Assembly (NCBI RefSeq): GCF_046736075.1
Contig: NZ_CP177163.1
Location: forward strand, 930,001-994,000
Source of the DNA: Stenotrophomonas sp046736075
GTDB lineage: Bacteria > Pseudomonadota > Gammaproteobacteria > Xanthomonadales > Xanthomonadaceae
Reading direction: 5' to 3'
Length of the DNA: 64,000 nt
The position numbers and the translations under genes were made by a program. The notes under the pieces were generated by a model. It was not told the DNA's origin. It saw only the letters and a program-made list of their open reading frames with translations, and searched no databases. Positions 50,020 to 57,803 of the stretch are shown here, in pieces (positions within the stretch are counted from its first letter, which is position 1; every line of letters begins with the position of its first letter).

Positions 50020-51354
50020 TCAGCGCTTCTCGAACACCGCGATGCTTTCCACGTGCGCGGTGTGCGGGAACATGTCCATTGCGCCGGCCGAGACCAGGGT
50101 GAAGCCCTGTTCGTTGACCAGATAGCCAGCGTCACGCGCCAGCGAGCCGGGATGGCAGCTGACGTAGACGATGCGCTTGAACTGCTTCAGCGGCAGCTGC
50201 TGCAGCACTTCGATGGCACCCGAGCGCGGCGGGTCCAGCAGCAGCTTGTCGAAGCCCTGCCGCATCCACGGCGTCTGGCGCTGGTCCTGGGTCAGGTCCG
50301 CGGCATGGAACTGGGCGTTGTCCAGACCATTGCGCTCGGCGTTTTCGCGTGCACGCGCCACCAGGCCCGGATCGCCTTCCACGCCGACCACTTCGCGCAC
50401 GGTACGTGCCAGCGGCAGGGTGAAGTTGCCCAGGCCGCAGAACAGATCGAGCACCCGCTCGTCCGGGCCGGCGTCGAGCAGTTCCAGCGCCAGCGCGATC
50501 ATCTTCACGTTGAGCGATGCGTTCACCTGGATGAAGTCCAGCGGCCGGAAGGCCAGCTCGACATCCCACGGCGCCAGTTTGAACGACAACGGCACCTCGG
50601 CCGGCCACAGCGGCTGCACCGACTCCACGCCACCGGGCTGCAGCGAGATCGCAAAGCCGTGTTCCTGCCCGAAGGCGGTCCACGCGGCACGGTCGGCGTC
50701 GCTGAGCGGCTGCATGTGGCGGATCGTCAGCATGATCGCGTCGTCGCCGGCGATGAACTCGATCTGCGGGATGTCGCGCTTGCCGTCCAAGGTCTCGATG
50801 AAGGTGGCCATCGCGCCGACCTTGCTGCCGATCTCCGGGATCACGGTCAGGCACTGCGACAGGTCCGCGACGAAGCGCGGGTCCTGCTCGCGGAAGCCGA
50901 CCAGGGTCTTGTCCTTCTTCTCGACCCGACGCACCGAGAACCGCCCCTTGCGGCGGTAGCCCCAGCTGTCACCGACCAGCGGCGGCAGCACGGTGCCCGG
51001 GGTGACGTGGCCGATGCGGGTCAGGTTGTCCATCAGCACCCGCTGCTTGGCCACGATCTGCTGCGACTCCTCCAGGTGCTGCAGCACGCAGCCGGCGCAC
51101 ACGCCGAAATGCGGGCAGCGCGGCGTCACGCGCTGCGGCGAGGCGGTCACCACCTCCAGCGTGCGTGCCTCGTCGAAGTGGCGGTTGCGGGCGGTCGGTT
51201 CGGCGGTCACCACTTCGCCCGGCAGCGCGCCGGTGATGAAGGTGACCTTGCCACCCTCGCCGTCACGGCGGGCCACGCCACGGCCATCGTGGCTGAGGTC
51301 GAGGATGTCGGTCTGGAAGGGGGTACGGTCGAGGCGGGAGCGGGTTCGGGCCAC
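50020..51354 (-). CDS. rlmD: 23S rRNA (uracil-1939-C5)-methyltransferase
   Basis: A 444-residue S-adenosylmethionine enzyme (formerly RumA). The N-terminal TRAM domain is followed by an iron-sulfur Cys set (RCPHFGVCAGC with a fourth Cys in LSQCLTV), then the Rossmann methyltransferase with LDLFCGLGNFTLPLA, the DPPRSGA motif and the catalytic Cys in IVYVSCHPGSLARD. It methylates U1939 of 23S rRNA. The GTG at 51354 fits the family length; a TTG at 51375 extends the frame by seven codons. No strong ribosome site is seen. It is divergent from the response-regulator gene. Confidence 0.93.
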   Translation of the reverse strand: MARTRSRLDRTPFQTDILDLSHDGRGVARRDGEGGKVTFITGALPGEVVTAEPTARNRHFDEARTLEVVTASPQRVTPRCPHFGVCAGCVLQHLEESQQIVAKQRVLMDNLTRIGHVTPGTVLPPLVGDSWGYRRKGRFSVRRVEKKDKTLVGFREQDPRFVADLSQCLTVIPEIGSKVGAMATFIETLDGKRDIPQIEFIAGDDAIMLTIRHMQPLSDADRAAWTAFGQEHGFAISLQPGGVESVQPLWPAEVPLSFKLAPWDVELAFRPLDFIQVNASLNVKMIALALELLDAGPDERVLDLFCGLGNFTLPLARTVREVVGVEGDPGLVARARENAERNGLDNAQFHAADLTQDQRQTPWMRQGFDKLLLDPPRSGAIEVLQQLPLKQFKRIVYVSCHPGSLARDAGYLVNEQGFTLVSAGAMDMFPHTAHVESIAVFEKR

Positions 51355-51424
51355 GTGGCAACAGGCTGCGGGCAAAAAGGGTGCGTATTGTCGCAGATGG
51401 AGGCATTGGGCTGCTCAGAAACCG

Positions 51425-51453
51425 TTTGCAGCGGCCCCGGACCTGTTTAATAT
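51425..51453 (+). promoter_or_regulatory. Candidate sigma-70 promoter of the response-regulator gene
   Basis: TTTGCA (51425-51430), a 17-base spacer and TAATAT (51448-51453); each hexamer matches four of six consensus bases. The AT-rich GTTTAATATG stands out in this GC-rich region. Confidence 0.5.
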
Positions 51454-51482
51454 GGGCCACAGCTGACATGGAGGCAGCCCCA

Positions 51483-52208
51483 ATGCAGATGACCCCGCGG
51501 GATCCGATGCCCCGATTCCTGCTCGTCGAGGACGACACCATCAGCCGCGGCTTCTTCAAGGCCGCGCTGGAAACCCTGCCCGCCGAGGTCGATACCGCCG
51601 ATTCGCTGGCCACCGCGATGGACCGCGCCAATGGCGGCGGCCATGACCTGTGGCTGATCGACGTCAACCTGCCCGACGGCAACGGTACCGAGCTGCTGCA
51701 GGCCCTGCGCCGCTCGCGGCCGGATACCCCGGCGCTGGCGCACACGGCCGATGGCGACAGCAGCATCCATGCCCGGCTGCGCGAAGCCGGCTTCAGCGAG
51801 ACGCTGATCAAGCCGCTGACCCGCGAACAACTGCTGAAGGCGGTGCGCCGCGCGCTGGTCAACAGCCCCGGCGGCACGGCGGCCGGGGCGGAAATCAACG
51901 CCGAGGGTGAGCGCCAGGACTGGGACGAGACCACCGCCCTGGCGGCCCTGAACGGGCAGCGCAACCATCTCATCGCCCTGCGCGAACTGTTCCTGGCCGA
52001 GCTGCCCGGGGTGCGCGATGCAGTGGCCCAGGCCCTGCTCCAGCAGGATGTGCGTGCGCTGCGCGGGCAACTGCACCGGTTGCAGGCCAGTTGCGGCTTC
52101 GTCGGCGCCGCGCGCCTGGCCCGTGCCGTACGCCAGCTGCACCAGGCCCCGGAGTCCGGCGGTGCGCAGACCCAGTTCCGCGCGGCGGTGGAATCGCTGC
52201 TGCATTGA
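51483..52208 (+). CDS. Response regulator with C-terminal Hpt-like domain
   Basis: A 241-residue protein: an N-terminal receiver domain with acidic pair EDD (residues 16-18), phospho-acceptor Asp60 in LIDVNLPDG and conserved Lys in LIKPLTRE, then a linker and a C-terminal helical domain with QLHRLQASCGFVGAARLARA, which resembles an Hpt phosphotransfer helix (the usual HxLKGxxxxxGA with Lys changed to Gln). There is no DNA-binding or output domain, so it may pass phosphate within a phosphorelay. ATG 51483 has GGAGG at a normal distance; an upstream ATG (51468) contains that ribosome site itself. It is convergent with recO. Confidence 0.85.
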   Translation: MQMTPRDPMPRFLLVEDDTISRGFFKAALETLPAEVDTADSLATAMDRANGGGHDLWLIDVNLPDGNGTELLQALRRSRPDTPALAHTADGDSSIHARLREAGFSETLIKPLTREQLLKAVRRALVNSPGGTAAGAEINAEGERQDWDETTALAALNGQRNHLIALRELFLAELPGVRDAVAQALLQQDVRALRGQLHRLQASCGFVGAARLARAVRQLHQAPESGGAQTQFRAAVESLLH

Positions 52209-52229
52209 GATTCACCGCGCCGCCCGCCC

Positions 52230-52952
52230 CTAGCGGCGGCGCGACAGGTCGTCGAGCATCTCCCAGGATTTCAGCCCCCGCCCGCCGAGGTGGTGCAGCA
52301 GGACCGTGCGCATGCTGCGGCGCAGGCTGCCCAAGTCCTCGGCACCGGGCAGGCGGTCCGCGCCCAGCGCCAGCAGCGCGCTGCCGGTGGCCGCGCCGCG
52401 CCGCTGGTCGGCACCCCGGTCGCTGAGCAGGCGCCGGGGGCCATTGCCCGGGTCGAGCTCGTAGCGGGCGGCCGGATCGAGCGGCTCGCCATCGCCGTCA
52501 TGGGCCAGGTCGAACCCCACTCCCAGCGCCTCCAGCAGATCCCGTTCGAAGCGGCGCAGCGTCCACGCCAACGGTTCGCCGTCGCGCAGCCGCTGGCGTA
52601 CCACCGCGTAGGCGTCATACAGATCGGGCAGCGGGTCCTGGCGGGGTGCCAGGCGCAGCAGCAGTTCGTTGATGTAGAAGCCGGCCAGCATCGCGTCGCC
52701 GAGCAGCCGCGGGGCCGCATCGAGCGCCTCGGCACCGCGCAGCTGGGCCAGTTCGCCGCGCTGGACCGCGCTCAGGCGGATCCATTGCAGGGGCTGCAGT
52801 GCCGCCCGCAGCGGCTGGCTGCGCGCACTGGACACCCCCCGCGCCAGCAGGCCGATCCGGCCATGCTGTTCGGTCAGCACTTCCACCAGCAGGCTGGTCT
52901 CCCGCCAGGGGCGGGCATGCAGAACGAAGGCCGGTTCATCGTCGATGCGCAT
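52230..52952 (-). CDS. recO: DNA repair protein RecO
   Basis: A 240-residue RecO. The N-terminal OB fold is seen as AFVLHARPWRETSLLVEVLTEQHGRIGLLARGV in outline, followed by the helical domain with FYINELLLRLAPRQDPLPDLYDAY. It anneals single strands and loads RecA with RecR in the RecFOR pathway. As in most Xanthomonads it follows era at the end of the lepA-lepB-rnc-era-recO block, here with a 95-base gap from era. It is cytoplasmic and has no unusual features. Confidence 0.93.
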   Translation of the reverse strand: MRIDDEPAFVLHARPWRETSLLVEVLTEQHGRIGLLARGVSSARSQPLRAALQPLQWIRLSAVQRGELAQLRGAEALDAAPRLLGDAMLAGFYINELLLRLAPRQDPLPDLYDAYAVVRQRLRDGEPLAWTLRRFERDLLEALGVGFDLAHDGDGEPLDPAARYELDPGNGPRRLLSDRGADQRRGAATGSALLALGADRLPGAEDLGSLRRSMRTVLLHHLGGRGLKSWEMLDDLSRRR

Positions 52953-53047
52953 GGCCTAGCCCCGGACCCGACCCGACCGGTGGGTGTCCACCGCGGCGCA
53001 CGCCGGGACACGACGGACGCCGCGCCACTGCGCGCGCCCGTGGCGGT

Positions 53048-53944
53048 TCATTCGTAGCCGAACGCCTTCAGCGCGGCTTCGTCGTCGGACCAGCCTTCAC
53101 GCACGCGCACCCAGGTCTCCAGGAACACCTTGGCACCAAACAGACGTTCCATCTGCATGCGGGCCTTGGCGCCGATATCCTTCAGGCGGGTACCGCCCTT
53201 GCCGATCACGATCGCCTTCTGGCCTTCGCGCTCGACCCAGATCACCGCGCCGATGCGCAGCAGGTTGCCGTCTTCGACGAAGCGTTCGATCTCCACCGTG
53301 GTGGCATACGGCAGCTCTTCGCCGAGCTGGCGCATCAGCTGCTCGCGGACCAGTTCGCCGGCCAGGAAGCGCTGGCTGCGGTCGGTGATCTCATCCTCGC
53401 CGAACATCGGCGGGGCTTCGGGCAGCAGCTTCAGCACGTCGCGCACCAGCGCGTCCAGGCCGTTGCGCTTCTGCGCGGAAATCGGATGCACCGCGGCAAA
53501 GTTGCGGCCCGCGGTCACTTCCTGCAGGAACGGCAGCAGCGCGCCCTTGTCCTTGAGGCGGTCGATCTTGTTGACCACCAGCACCACCGGCACGCCCGCA
53601 TCGCTGAGGACGTTGAAGGCCAGGGTGTCTTCCTCGTCCCAGCGGCCGGCCTCGATCACCAGCAGCCCGGCGTCGACACCTTCCAGCGAGCCGCGCGCCG
53701 CCCGGTTCATCACCCGGTTCATGGCGCGCTTCTGCACCTTGTGCAGGCCAGGCGTATCGACCAGCACCAGCTGCCCTTCCGGATAGCTGGCGATGCCGAG
53801 CAGCCGGTGCCGCGTGGTCTGCGGCCGGTTGGACACGATGCTGACCTTGGCGCCGACCAGGGCATTGGTCAGGGTGGATTTGCCGACATTGGGGCGGCCG
53901 ATGACGGCCACGCTGCCGCTACGATGGGGGGTTGCTTCGCTCAC
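53048..53944 (-). CDS. era: GTPase Era
   Basis: A 298-residue essential GTPase that helps mature 16S rRNA and the small ribosomal subunit. The G motifs are intact: GRPNVGKS (G1), the Thr-rich switch RPQTTRHR (G2), DTPGLHKV (G3), and NKIDRLKD (G4). The C-terminal KH domain (from about residue 205) is visible as EREGQKAIVIGKGGTRLKDIG. Its ATG overlaps the rnc stop by one to four bases (ATGA), so translation is coupled. Confidence 0.97.
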   Translation of the reverse strand: MSEATPHRSGSVAVIGRPNVGKSTLTNALVGAKVSIVSNRPQTTRHRLLGIASYPEGQLVLVDTPGLHKVQKRAMNRVMNRAARGSLEGVDAGLLVIEAGRWDEEDTLAFNVLSDAGVPVVLVVNKIDRLKDKGALLPFLQEVTAGRNFAAVHPISAQKRNGLDALVRDVLKLLPEAPPMFGEDEITDRSQRFLAGELVREQLMRQLGEELPYATTVEIERFVEDGNLLRIGAVIWVEREGQKAIVIGKGGTRLKDIGAKARMQMERLFGAKVFLETWVRVREGWSDDEAALKAFGYE

Positions 53945-54621
53945 TTGGAATCCAGTTGCTCTAGGGCGGCGGCCGCCGCCTGTTGTTCGGCCAGCCGTCG
54001 CGAGGCACCTTCGCCTTCGGTGCTGACGGCAGGATCGGTTACGCCGCAGCGTACCCGGAAGGTCTTGGCGTGATCGTCACCCGATTCTGACACCAGTTCG
54101 TACTGTGGGAGCGCCTTCTGTCGGGCCTGCAGCCATTCCTGCAGGCGCGTCTTGGGGTCTTTCTCCGGCTTGCCGGTGGCGGGCAGCGCCTCCATCGAGG
54201 GGCTGAACCAGGGCAGCACCACCGCCTGGCAGGCGGCAAAGCCGGCATCCAGGTAGATCGCCGCGACCACCGCTTCCAGCGCATCAGCCAGAATCGAGTC
54301 CCGGCGCTGGCCGCCGGACTTCATCTCGCCGGGCCCCAGGGTGAGCCGGTCGCCCAGCTGCAGGGTGCGGGCGATCACCGCCAGCGCGCCTTCGCGCACC
54401 AGCTCGGCCCGGGCGCGGGTGAGCGCGCCCTCGTCGGCCTTGGGCCAGCGCTCGTACAGCGCCTGGGCCACCATCATGTTGACGATGCTGTCGCCGAGGA
54501 ACTCCAGCCGCTCGTTGTTGGGCGTGCCGGCACTGCGATGCGTCAGGGCCTGCTGCAGCAGACCCGGATCGTGGAAGGGGTGGCCGATCAGGTCACCGCG
54601 TTGGAAGGTTTTATTCGGCAC
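53941..54621 (-). CDS. rnc: Ribonuclease III
   Basis: A 226-residue double-strand-specific endoribonuclease. The signature NERLEFLGDSIVNM carries the catalytic carboxylates, DALEAVVAAIYLDAG holds the second acidic site, and the dsRNA-binding domain follows from about residue 155 (DPKTRLQEWLQARQKALPQY) to the C-terminus. It processes rRNA precursors and mRNAs. It sits between the DUF4845 gene, with which it overlaps by 11 bases, and era. Confidence 0.97.
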   Translation of the reverse strand: MPNKTFQRGDLIGHPFHDPGLLQQALTHRSAGTPNNERLEFLGDSIVNMMVAQALYERWPKADEGALTRARAELVREGALAVIARTLQLGDRLTLGPGEMKSGGQRRDSILADALEAVVAAIYLDAGFAACQAVVLPWFSPSMEALPATGKPEKDPKTRLQEWLQARQKALPQYELVSESGDDHAKTFRVRCGVTDPAVSTEGEGASRRLAEQQAAAAALEQLDSK

Positions 54622-54994
54622 CGCTACGGGTCAATTCCTGGTTGGTATCGAACCGGCCCACCACGTCGAGGTTGCCGATCATTTCACGACGCACTTCGTA
54701 GTTGACCTTCATGTTCCAGCCGCCATCGATACGATCGAACTTGACGTTGGCCGGCTTCACGTTTTCGGAGTAATTGATGTACAGCCGCTTGAAGAACAGA
54801 TCCTGGACACGCCCGGGCTCCATGTTGCCCACGCCCGGCTCCTTGGCCAGGCTCTTCATCGCCGACCGCACCGAGTAGTACTCCTGGTACATCGGGAACA
54901 GCTTCATGCCGACGTACAGGCCAAAGGCGACCACGATCAGTACCGCCAGGAACGAGGTCAGGGTAAGGCCACGTTGCGTGTTCATCGTCTTCAT
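54611..54994 (-). CDS. DUF4845 single-pass membrane protein
   Basis: A 127-residue protein with a pilin-like N-terminal membrane helix (QRGLTLTSFLAVLIVVAFGLYVG, residues 7-29) and a periplasmic domain (VGNMEPGRVQDLFFKRLYINYSENVKPANVKFDRIDGGW in outline). It matches DUF4845, found between lepB and rnc in many gammaproteobacteria; function not established. It overlaps the rnc start by 11 bases. An ATG three codons in (MNTQRG) could also be used. Confidence 0.88.
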   Translation of the reverse strand: MKTMNTQRGLTLTSFLAVLIVVAFGLYVGMKLFPMYQEYYSVRSAMKSLAKEPGVGNMEPGRVQDLFFKRLYINYSENVKPANVKFDRIDGGWNMKVNYEVRREMIGNLDVVGRFDTNQELTRSGAE

Positions 54995-55026
54995 TGCGTT
55001 CTCCCCAGATACGCCGGTGTGATGGA

Positions 55027-55821
55027 TCAGTTGATGGTCGAGCCGATCCGCGACGGCTCGAAGCCATCCTTGCAGAACCAGCCCGAGCAGTTCAGCCAGA
55101 TCAGGAACGCCTTGCCCCGGAGATTCTCCTCCGGCAGCAGGCCCCAGAAGCGGCCATCATCGCTGTTGTCGCGGTTGTCGCCCATGACCAGGTACTTGCC
55201 GGCCGGCACGGTCCACTGGCCCTGGCCCCGCGGATAGTCGGTCTCCAGCACGGTGTGGGTGCGGCCCGGCAGGTGTTCGACCAGCAGCGTGCTGCCGTCG
55301 CCCTGGCCGAGATGGCCGGCATAGATACCCTTGTTGTCGTACTTCACCGGCTCGCCGTTGAGGATCAGGCCATCGCCCTGGAAGGCGACCTCGTCCCCCG
55401 GCACGCCGATGACGCGCTTGATGAAGTTCTCGCCCTTGGCCGGATCGGCGTCGGAATGGCCCGGGAAGTGGAACACCACCACGTCGCCGCGCTTGGGTTC
55501 GCCCAGCGGGACGATCTTGGCGTTGTTCAGCGGCAGGCGCAGGCCATAGGAGAACTTGTTGACCAGGATGAAATCGCCGATCAGCAGGTTGGGCATCATC
55601 GAGCTGGACGGAATCTTGTACGGCTCGGCGATGAAGCTGCGCACCACCAGCACGATCGCCAGCACCGGGAAGAACGCCCGCGAGTAGTCGACCAGCACCG
55701 GTTCGGAATCCAGCAGGCCGGCGCGCGCGGCACGGCGCCTGGCGAAGTACAGCTTGTCGGCCAGCAGGATCAGCCCGGAGGCCAGCGTCAGTACGACCAG
55801 GAGGATTTCAAACAATTTCAT
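55027..55821 (-). CDS. lepB: Signal peptidase I
   Basis: A 264-residue inner-membrane serine protease that removes signal peptides from exported proteins. Two N-terminal membrane segments (about residues 4-22 and 50-63) precede the periplasmic catalytic domain. The Ser/Lys dyad is Ser74 in IPSSSMMPNLL and Lys135 in FIKRVIGVPGD, and the late GDNRDNSDDGRFWG box is typical. It is cotranscribed with lepA (24-base gap), DUF4845, rnc and era. Confidence 0.97.
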   Translation of the reverse strand: MKLFEILLVVLTLASGLILLADKLYFARRRAARAGLLDSEPVLVDYSRAFFPVLAIVLVVRSFIAEPYKIPSSSMMPNLLIGDFILVNKFSYGLRLPLNNAKIVPLGEPKRGDVVVFHFPGHSDADPAKGENFIKRVIGVPGDEVAFQGDGLILNGEPVKYDNKGIYAGHLGQGDGSTLLVEHLPGRTHTVLETDYPRGQGQWTVPAGKYLVMGDNRDNSDDGRFWGLLPEENLRGKAFLIWLNCSGWFCKDGFEPSRIGSTIN

Positions 55822-55845
55822 GCGGTGTCCTTGGGATCGGGTGCC

Positions 55846-57651
55846 TTACTTGTCCATCTGCAGCACGGCGAGGAAGGCTTCCTGCGGGATCTCCACGCGG
55901 CCCACCTGCTTCATGCGCTTCTTGCCTTCCTTCTGCTTCTCCAACAGCTTCTTCTTGCGCGAAACGTCGCCACCATAGCACTTGGCAAGAACGTTCTTGC
56001 GCATGGCTTTGACGGTCGTGCGGGAGATGATCTGCGAGCCCACGGCGGCCTGGATGGCCACGTCGAACATCTGCCGGGGGATCAGTTCCTTCATCTTCTC
56101 GCACAGCTCGCGGCCGCGCCGGTCGGCGTGGCTGCGGTGCACGATCAGCGACAGCGCATCGACCTTGTCGCCGTTGATCAGCACGTCCACGCGGACGAAC
56201 GGACCGGCATCGAAGCGCACGAAGTGGTAGTCCAGCGAGGCGTAGCCGCGGCTGACCGACTTGAGCTTGTCGAAGAAGTCCAGCACCACCTCGGCCATCG
56301 GCAGCTCGTAGCTGATCTGCACCTGGCTGCCGAGGTAGTTGATGCCGATCTGGCTGCCGCGCTTTTCTTCGCACAGCTTGATGATGTTGCCGATGTACTC
56401 TTCAGGCGTGAGCACGTTGGCACGGATGATCGGCTCGCGGATCTCCTCGACCTGGTTCACCGGCGGCAGCTTGGCCGGGTTGTCCATGTTGATGATCGAG
56501 CCGTCGGTCTTGAGCACTTCATAGACCACGGTCGGCGCGGTGCTGATCAGGTCCAGGTTGTATTCGCGCTCCAGGCGCTCCTGCACGATTTCCATGTGCA
56601 GCATGCCGAGGAAGCCGCAGCGGAAGCCGAAGCCCATCGCTTCGGAGCTTTCCGGCTCGAAACGCAGCGCGGCGTCGTTCAGGCGCAGCTTGTCCAGCGC
56701 TTCGCGCAGGTCCGGGTAATCTTCGGCATCGACCGGGAACAGGCCGGCGAACACGCGCGGCTGCATTTCCTGGAAACCGGGCAGCGGCTTGGGCGCCGGA
56801 TCGGCCGCCAGGGTCAGGGTGTCGCCGACGGGCGCGCCGTGGACGTCCTTGATGCTCGCGGTGACCCAGCCCACTTCACCGGCGCGCAGGGCCGGCAGCA
56901 CTTTGCGCTTGGGCGTGAACACGCCGACGTTGTCGACCTGGTGGTTGCGGCCGGTGGACATCACCTGCAGCTTGTCGCCGGCCTTGATCTGGCCCTGCAT
57001 CACGCGCACCAGCGAGACCACGCCCAGGTAGTTGTCGAACCACGAGTCGATGATCAGCGCCTGCAGCTTGTCGGTATCGCGCGGCACCGGCGGCGGAATG
57101 CGGTGCACGATCGCCTCCAGCACGTCCTGCACGTTCAGGCCGGTCTTGGCACTGACCGGCACCGCATCGGTGGCGTCGATGCCGATCACGGCCTCGATCT
57201 CGGCCTTGGCGCGCTCGATGTCGGCGGTGGGCAGGTCGATCTTGTTGATCACCGGCACCACTTCCAGCCCCTGCTCCACCGCGGTGTAGCAGTTGGCGAC
57301 CGACTGCGCTTCCACACCCTGGGCCGCATCGACCACCAGCAGCGCGCCTTCGCAGGCGGCCAGCGAGCGGCTGACTTCATAGGAGAAGTCGACATGCCCG
57401 GGGGTGTCGATGAAGTTCAGGTGGTAGGTCTGGCCGTCTTTTGCCACGTAGGGCAAGGAGACCGACTGGGCCTTGATGGTGATGCCACGCTCGCGCTCGA
57501 TCGGGTTGGAGTCGAGCACCTGCGCCTCCATCTCGCGGGCCTGGAGGCCACCGCAAAGCTGGATGATGCGATCGGCCAGCGTGGACTTGCCGTGGTCGAC
57601 GTGGGCGATGATGGAGAAGTTGCGGATGTTCCGCATCGAATCAGAGGACAT
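55846..57651 (-). CDS. lepA: Elongation factor 4 (LepA GTPase)
   Basis: A 601-residue translational GTPase that acts on ribosomes, assisting initiation/back-translocation under stress. G motifs AHVDHGKST, DTPGHVDF and NKIDLPTA are intact, and the LepA-specific C-terminal domain ends with VGRVEIPQEAFLAVLQMDK. The start at 57651 is preferred; an ATG five codons later (57636, MRNIRNF) is equally consistent, since neither has a ribosome site. Upstream, GATAAT (57696-57691 on the minus strand) is a weak -10 candidate. A strong hairpin separates it from mucD. Confidence 0.96.
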   Translation of the reverse strand: MSSDSMRNIRNFSIIAHVDHGKSTLADRIIQLCGGLQAREMEAQVLDSNPIERERGITIKAQSVSLPYVAKDGQTYHLNFIDTPGHVDFSYEVSRSLAACEGALLVVDAAQGVEAQSVANCYTAVEQGLEVVPVINKIDLPTADIERAKAEIEAVIGIDATDAVPVSAKTGLNVQDVLEAIVHRIPPPVPRDTDKLQALIIDSWFDNYLGVVSLVRVMQGQIKAGDKLQVMSTGRNHQVDNVGVFTPKRKVLPALRAGEVGWVTASIKDVHGAPVGDTLTLAADPAPKPLPGFQEMQPRVFAGLFPVDAEDYPDLREALDKLRLNDAALRFEPESSEAMGFGFRCGFLGMLHMEIVQERLEREYNLDLISTAPTVVYEVLKTDGSIINMDNPAKLPPVNQVEEIREPIIRANVLTPEEYIGNIIKLCEEKRGSQIGINYLGSQVQISYELPMAEVVLDFFDKLKSVSRGYASLDYHFVRFDAGPFVRVDVLINGDKVDALSLIVHRSHADRRGRELCEKMKELIPRQMFDVAIQAAVGSQIISRTTVKAMRKNVLAKCYGGDVSRKKKLLEKQKEGKKRMKQVGRVEIPQEAFLAVLQMDK

Positions 57652-57759
57652 AGGTGGCGGCGGCGCGTCGCGTCGTCAGGATAACGACACATTATCGCAT
57701 GGCCGGCCGGCTCCCGCGTGGGCCGACGTCCGATTGTCGCCAATGCCCTCCAGAAACGA

Positions 57760-57783
57760 CCGGGCCCGCCGAAGCGGGCCCGG
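57760..57783 (-). terminator. Hairpin between mucD and lepA
   Basis: Perfect 10-base arms (CCGGGCCCGC / GCGGGCCCGG) with a CGAA loop, 20 bases after the mucD stop on the minus strand. No T-run, but it likely marks the end of the rpoE-rseA-mucD transcript. Confidence 0.65.
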
Positions 57784-57803
57784 AAACGCAGCAATGGCGG
57801 GGC

